From positions 1 through 8,637 of the forward strand of contig JAUUYD010000074.1 of NCBI GenBank assembly GCA_030590585.1: a stretch of 8,637 bases of DNA. Direction: 5' to 3'. The notes beneath the pieces were generated by a model. It was not told the origin of the DNA and did no database searches. It saw only the letters and a list, made by a program, of their open reading frames with translations. Shown here piece by piece: positions 7,044-8,637 of the stretch. The translations under genes were made by a program, and so were the position numbers. The first letter of the stretch is position 1. Each line of letters opens with the position of its first letter. Source of the stretch: Spirochaeta sp. (lineage in GTDB: Bacteria > Spirochaetota > Spirochaetia > Spirochaetales_E > Spirochaetaceae_B).

Positions 7044-8068
7044 ATTTCTTCTCCGATAACAATCCCTGGTACTTTGTACCTGGCGATGCGGTCGATGAGA
7101 TAGTTTCTGAGATGTACTTTCTGTGAGTCATCGCCGTTTTTAAAACTTACATATGAGGTAAGTCTTCCAGGTTTGTATTCCAGGCGGAAACGGTCTGTAG
7201 CTGAAAAACTTCTGATGGCATTTTCGACTTCAACCAGATCGACAATATTCCCGTTTATTTTCCTTGTTTTCTTCTTCTCTCCGCTGAATACCAGGTGGTT
7301 GTTTCTCATATAACCCATATCACCAGTCCGGAACAGATGGCCTTTAAAGGCTTCAGTGGTTTCCATGGTACGCTTGTAGTAGCCTCTTGCAGCATGGGGA
7401 GTCTCAATGAGTATTTCACCGTTGTCAAATGAGCATTCGACACCTTCGCAAAGTGGGCCGATGGTGCCGGGAAGTGATTCACCCCGCATATTACGGCTGA
7501 CAGGTGTAAACTCCGTCAGACCATATCCGTGAAGCAGCTCAACACCGAATATCTCTTTATACCTGCTGTATCTTTCCGGTGAGAGATGGCTGCCTCCTGA
7601 TACAAATACTTTTAGAGATTCAAGAGAGTTTTCTTCTTTCTTAACTCTGCCGAGAAGTTCGTAGATTTCCGGAATGGAAAGAATATGCTGTATTGAGTGT
7701 TTTTTGATTATTGAAAATAGCTTTCGTGGATTTAACGAGCGTGAAATAACAGCTGTGAGTTTATACATCAGGGGTACGAATATGCAGCCTATCAGGGTGA
7801 ATATATGGGACATAGGCAGGATTACCAGCATACTATCACCTGGTAAAGATTGAAGTCCTGCCTGCAGTACTTTTGCGCCATGCAGGTATTGGGAATGGGT
7901 GGCCATTGATCCCAGTGGATACCCATATCCTCTATAAGTGTAGTTGATGGTAGCCACATCTTCGGGAACCTGAATACTCCTGAGCTGTTCCGGCCCTCTC
8001 TGGTATACTGAGAAGTCACTGGATTCTCTTGCTATAACAGTTTTACCATCCAGCCAGGGTTCTATCAC
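7040..8068 (-). CDS. C-terminal catalytic part of AMP-binding ligase
   Basis: These 342 residues would begin at a GTG (8068) that lacks any ribosome binding site, so independent initiation looks poor. It holds the core motifs: the A3 loop position reads YTYRGYGYPLG (43-53) where TSGTTGxPKG is usual; HGYGLTE (180-186) is the A5 motif; RTGD (247-250) binds the ribose; GEKKKTRKINGN (263-274) covers the hinge. The protein stops at YKVPGIVIGEEI, a few residues before the place where the A10 lysine (sGK) normally lies. That lysine is normally needed for efficient adenylation. The end coincides with the ATGA overlap into the radical SAM gene, so the short C-terminus is fixed by gene packing rather than by a visible frameshift. 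Confidence 0.75.
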   Translation of the reverse strand: MIEPWLDGKTVIARESSDFSVYQRGPEQLRSIQVPEDVATINYTYRGYGYPLGSMATHSQYLHGAKVLQAGLQSLPGDSMLVILPMSHIFTLIGCIFVPLMYKLTAVISRSLNPRKLFSIIKKHSIQHILSIPEIYELLGRVKKEENSLESLKVFVSGGSHLSPERYSRYKEIFGVELLHGYGLTEFTPVSRNMRGESLPGTIGPLCEGVECSFDNGEILIETPHAARGYYKRTMETTEAFKGHLFRTGDMGYMRNNHLVFSGEKKKTRKINGNIVDLVEVENAIRSFSATDRFRLEYKPGRLTSYVSFKNGDDSQKVHLRNYLIDRIARYKVPGIVIGEEI

Positions 8069-8083
8069 AGGCAGATGTGTTTT

Positions 8084-8086
8084 TTA
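8084..8086 (-). other. In-frame TAA interrupting the ligase frame
   Basis: On the minus strand the codons read AGC TAA AAA ACA CAT. The frame before and after is the same (8084 and 7040 differ by 1044 bases, 348 codons), so a single substitution removes the stop. A short A-run follows, but a simple indel there would not restore a common frame. Confidence 0.9.
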
Positions 8087-8413
8087 GCTGATAACAACAT
8101 CCGGATCAAGATTTCTGAAAACTTCGGTGAGTTCCATGGATTTGTAATCCATTTTCACCATGACAGGGATGGCTTTGAGTTTAATGAGAGCCAGGAACAC
8201 AAGGGGAAAATCGATGGAATTCTCAAGAAACAGGGGAACGGGGACTCTTTCGCGAATACCCATATCAGAAAATATTCGGGATAATGCCTCTACCTTCAAT
8301 CTGAAGTCTTCACTGTTCAGTGAAATATCAGGTAATCCCGGAGTGATTTCCTTCATTACCGGATGCTTTCCCCAATTCGCCAGGGATGCAAAAACTTCTT
8401 CCACCAGGGGCAT
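8084..8413 (-). CDS. N-terminal part of AMP-binding ligase
   Basis: This 109-residue piece runs from ATG 8413 to the TAA at 8084-8086. It has the usual opening of the superfamily: a helix with FASLANWGKHPVM, then an SEDFRLKVEALSRIFSDMGI helix matching the position that pairs with 'GvxxGDxV', the strand PVPLFLENS, and a hydrophobic helix LVFLALIKLKAIPVMV. Alone it holds no catalytic motif. The in-frame TGA at 8456-8458 limits any upstream extension. The purported binding site (GGTGG about 10 bases upstream) is weak. Confidence 0.7.
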   Translation of the reverse strand: MPLVEEVFASLANWGKHPVMKEITPGLPDISLNSEDFRLKVEALSRIFSDMGIRERVPVPLFLENSIDFPLVFLALIKLKAIPVMVKMDYKSMELTEVFRNLDPDVVIS

Positions 8414-8517
8414 ATATGTTCCACCATGCGGAATAAATGAATAAATGATTACAGTTCAATAGTTTAGCTAATGTAATTTTTCCGCAAGAGACATCATACG
8501 GGTAGTCATGCTTTGGG

Positions 8518-8637
8518 TCAAACCCTTTTCTTTACTCCGGTTATAATTATGGCCTGAGCCGGCTCCCCCAGACTCTCAACGGTACGTATGTTTGTAAAGC
8601 CTGCGTTTCTCATCATGGAAATAAGGTCTTTTTCATC
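8518..8637 (-). CDS. C-terminal end of a probable SAM-dependent methyltransferase (partial)
   Basis: An open frame enters from the right edge and ends at TGA 8518-8520, giving 39 residues. DLISMMRNAGFTNIRTVES followed by EPAQAIIITGVKK matches the last helix and final two strands of class I (UbiE-like) methyltransferases, in which a 'lxxAGF' turn leads into an antiparallel strand pair. No SAM-binding motif is in the window, so the assignment rests on the C-terminal pattern only. It is the first visible gene of the minus-strand series, separated from the ligase by about 104 bases, and could act in the same pathway. Confidence 0.6.
   Translation of the reverse strand, partial: DEKDLISMMRNAGFTNIRTVESLGEPAQAIIITGVKKRV

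Larger units (their letters stand above)
7040..8413 (-). pseudogene. AMP-binding (adenylate-forming) ligase interrupted by one in-frame stop
   Basis: One continuous frame of 457 codons plus the final stop encodes an acyl-AMP/acyl-CoA ligase-like protein, broken only by TAA at 8084-8086 (codon 110). Protein similarity runs across the break: DPDVVIS before it and KTHLPVIEP after it fit the usual order of the N-terminal subdomain. Members activate a carboxylic acid as the acyl-adenylate and pass it to CoA or a carrier protein; here the ACP two genes on is the obvious acceptor (inference). No frameshift is needed, so a point substitution or base-call error explains the break. Possible readings are a recent pseudogene, a sequencing error, low-level readthrough, or two polypeptides. 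Downstream genes remain intact, which argues against long decay. Weak upstream signals are a TGTAAT at 8453-8448 (minus strand) and a GGTGG near the start. Confidence 0.75.

Noticed and set aside
8068..8086. Frameshift at the A-run as the cause of the split ligase
   Set aside because: Both halves are in the same frame, so a single insertion or deletion cannot explain the break; a substitution giving TAA does.
8464..8471. TTAGCTAA palindrome in the gap before the ligase
   Set aside because: No longer stem and no T-run follows, so it is not an intrinsic terminator.
8468..8509. 13-residue minus-strand ORF between the methyltransferase and ligase genes (MTTRMMSLAEKLH)
   Set aside because: No ribosome binding site and too short to judge. 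SLAEKL resembles a ligase N-terminal helix, but that is likely chance.

Overview
The window is protein-coding DNA from a Gram-negative bacterium. An outer-membrane-type beta-barrel protein with a Sec signal peptide, a META-domain envelope protein and strong AGGAG-type ribosome binding sites support this. The dense signalling architecture (hybrid kinase fused to HD-GYP) and the style of the secreted proteins would suit a free-living spirochaete or a similar environmental bacterium, but that placement is a weak inference. I see no rRNA, tRNA, CRISPR array, insertion sequence or integration site, and no gene-free stretch longer than about 130 bases.

Left part (1-3010): small genes on alternating strands. 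They are a possible gene tail at the left edge, a secreted beta-barrel protein (+), a calcineurin-like phosphoesterase (-), an unrecognised 183-residue Arg-rich protein (+), a META-domain envelope protein (-) and a short AraC-type DNA-binding fragment (+). Three successive convergent pairs, the last with the kinase below, overlap at their stop codons by 4, 8 and 9 bases.

Right part (3002-8637): everything lies on the minus strand and reads as one tightly packed unit. In transcription order it holds the C-terminal end of a probable SAM-dependent methyltransferase, an adenylate-forming (AMP-binding) ligase, a B12-binding radical SAM enzyme, a stand-alone acyl carrier protein, and an 821-residue membrane hybrid histidine kinase with REC and HD-GYP domains. 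The ligase overlaps the radical SAM gene by ATGA, the radical SAM gene ends 1 base before the carrier-protein start, and the carrier protein ends 6 bases before the kinase start. The inferred logic is an activated acyl group loaded on the carrier protein, modified by the radical SAM enzyme and perhaps the methyltransferase, with a co-expressed sensor linked to cyclic-di-GMP turnover.

The main oddities are in this operon. The ligase reading frame is broken by a single in-frame TAA, its nucleotide-binding loop is unusual, and it ends just before the usual catalytic lysine. The HD-GYP domain reads GDP where GYP is expected. The product of the pathway cannot be named from this window.
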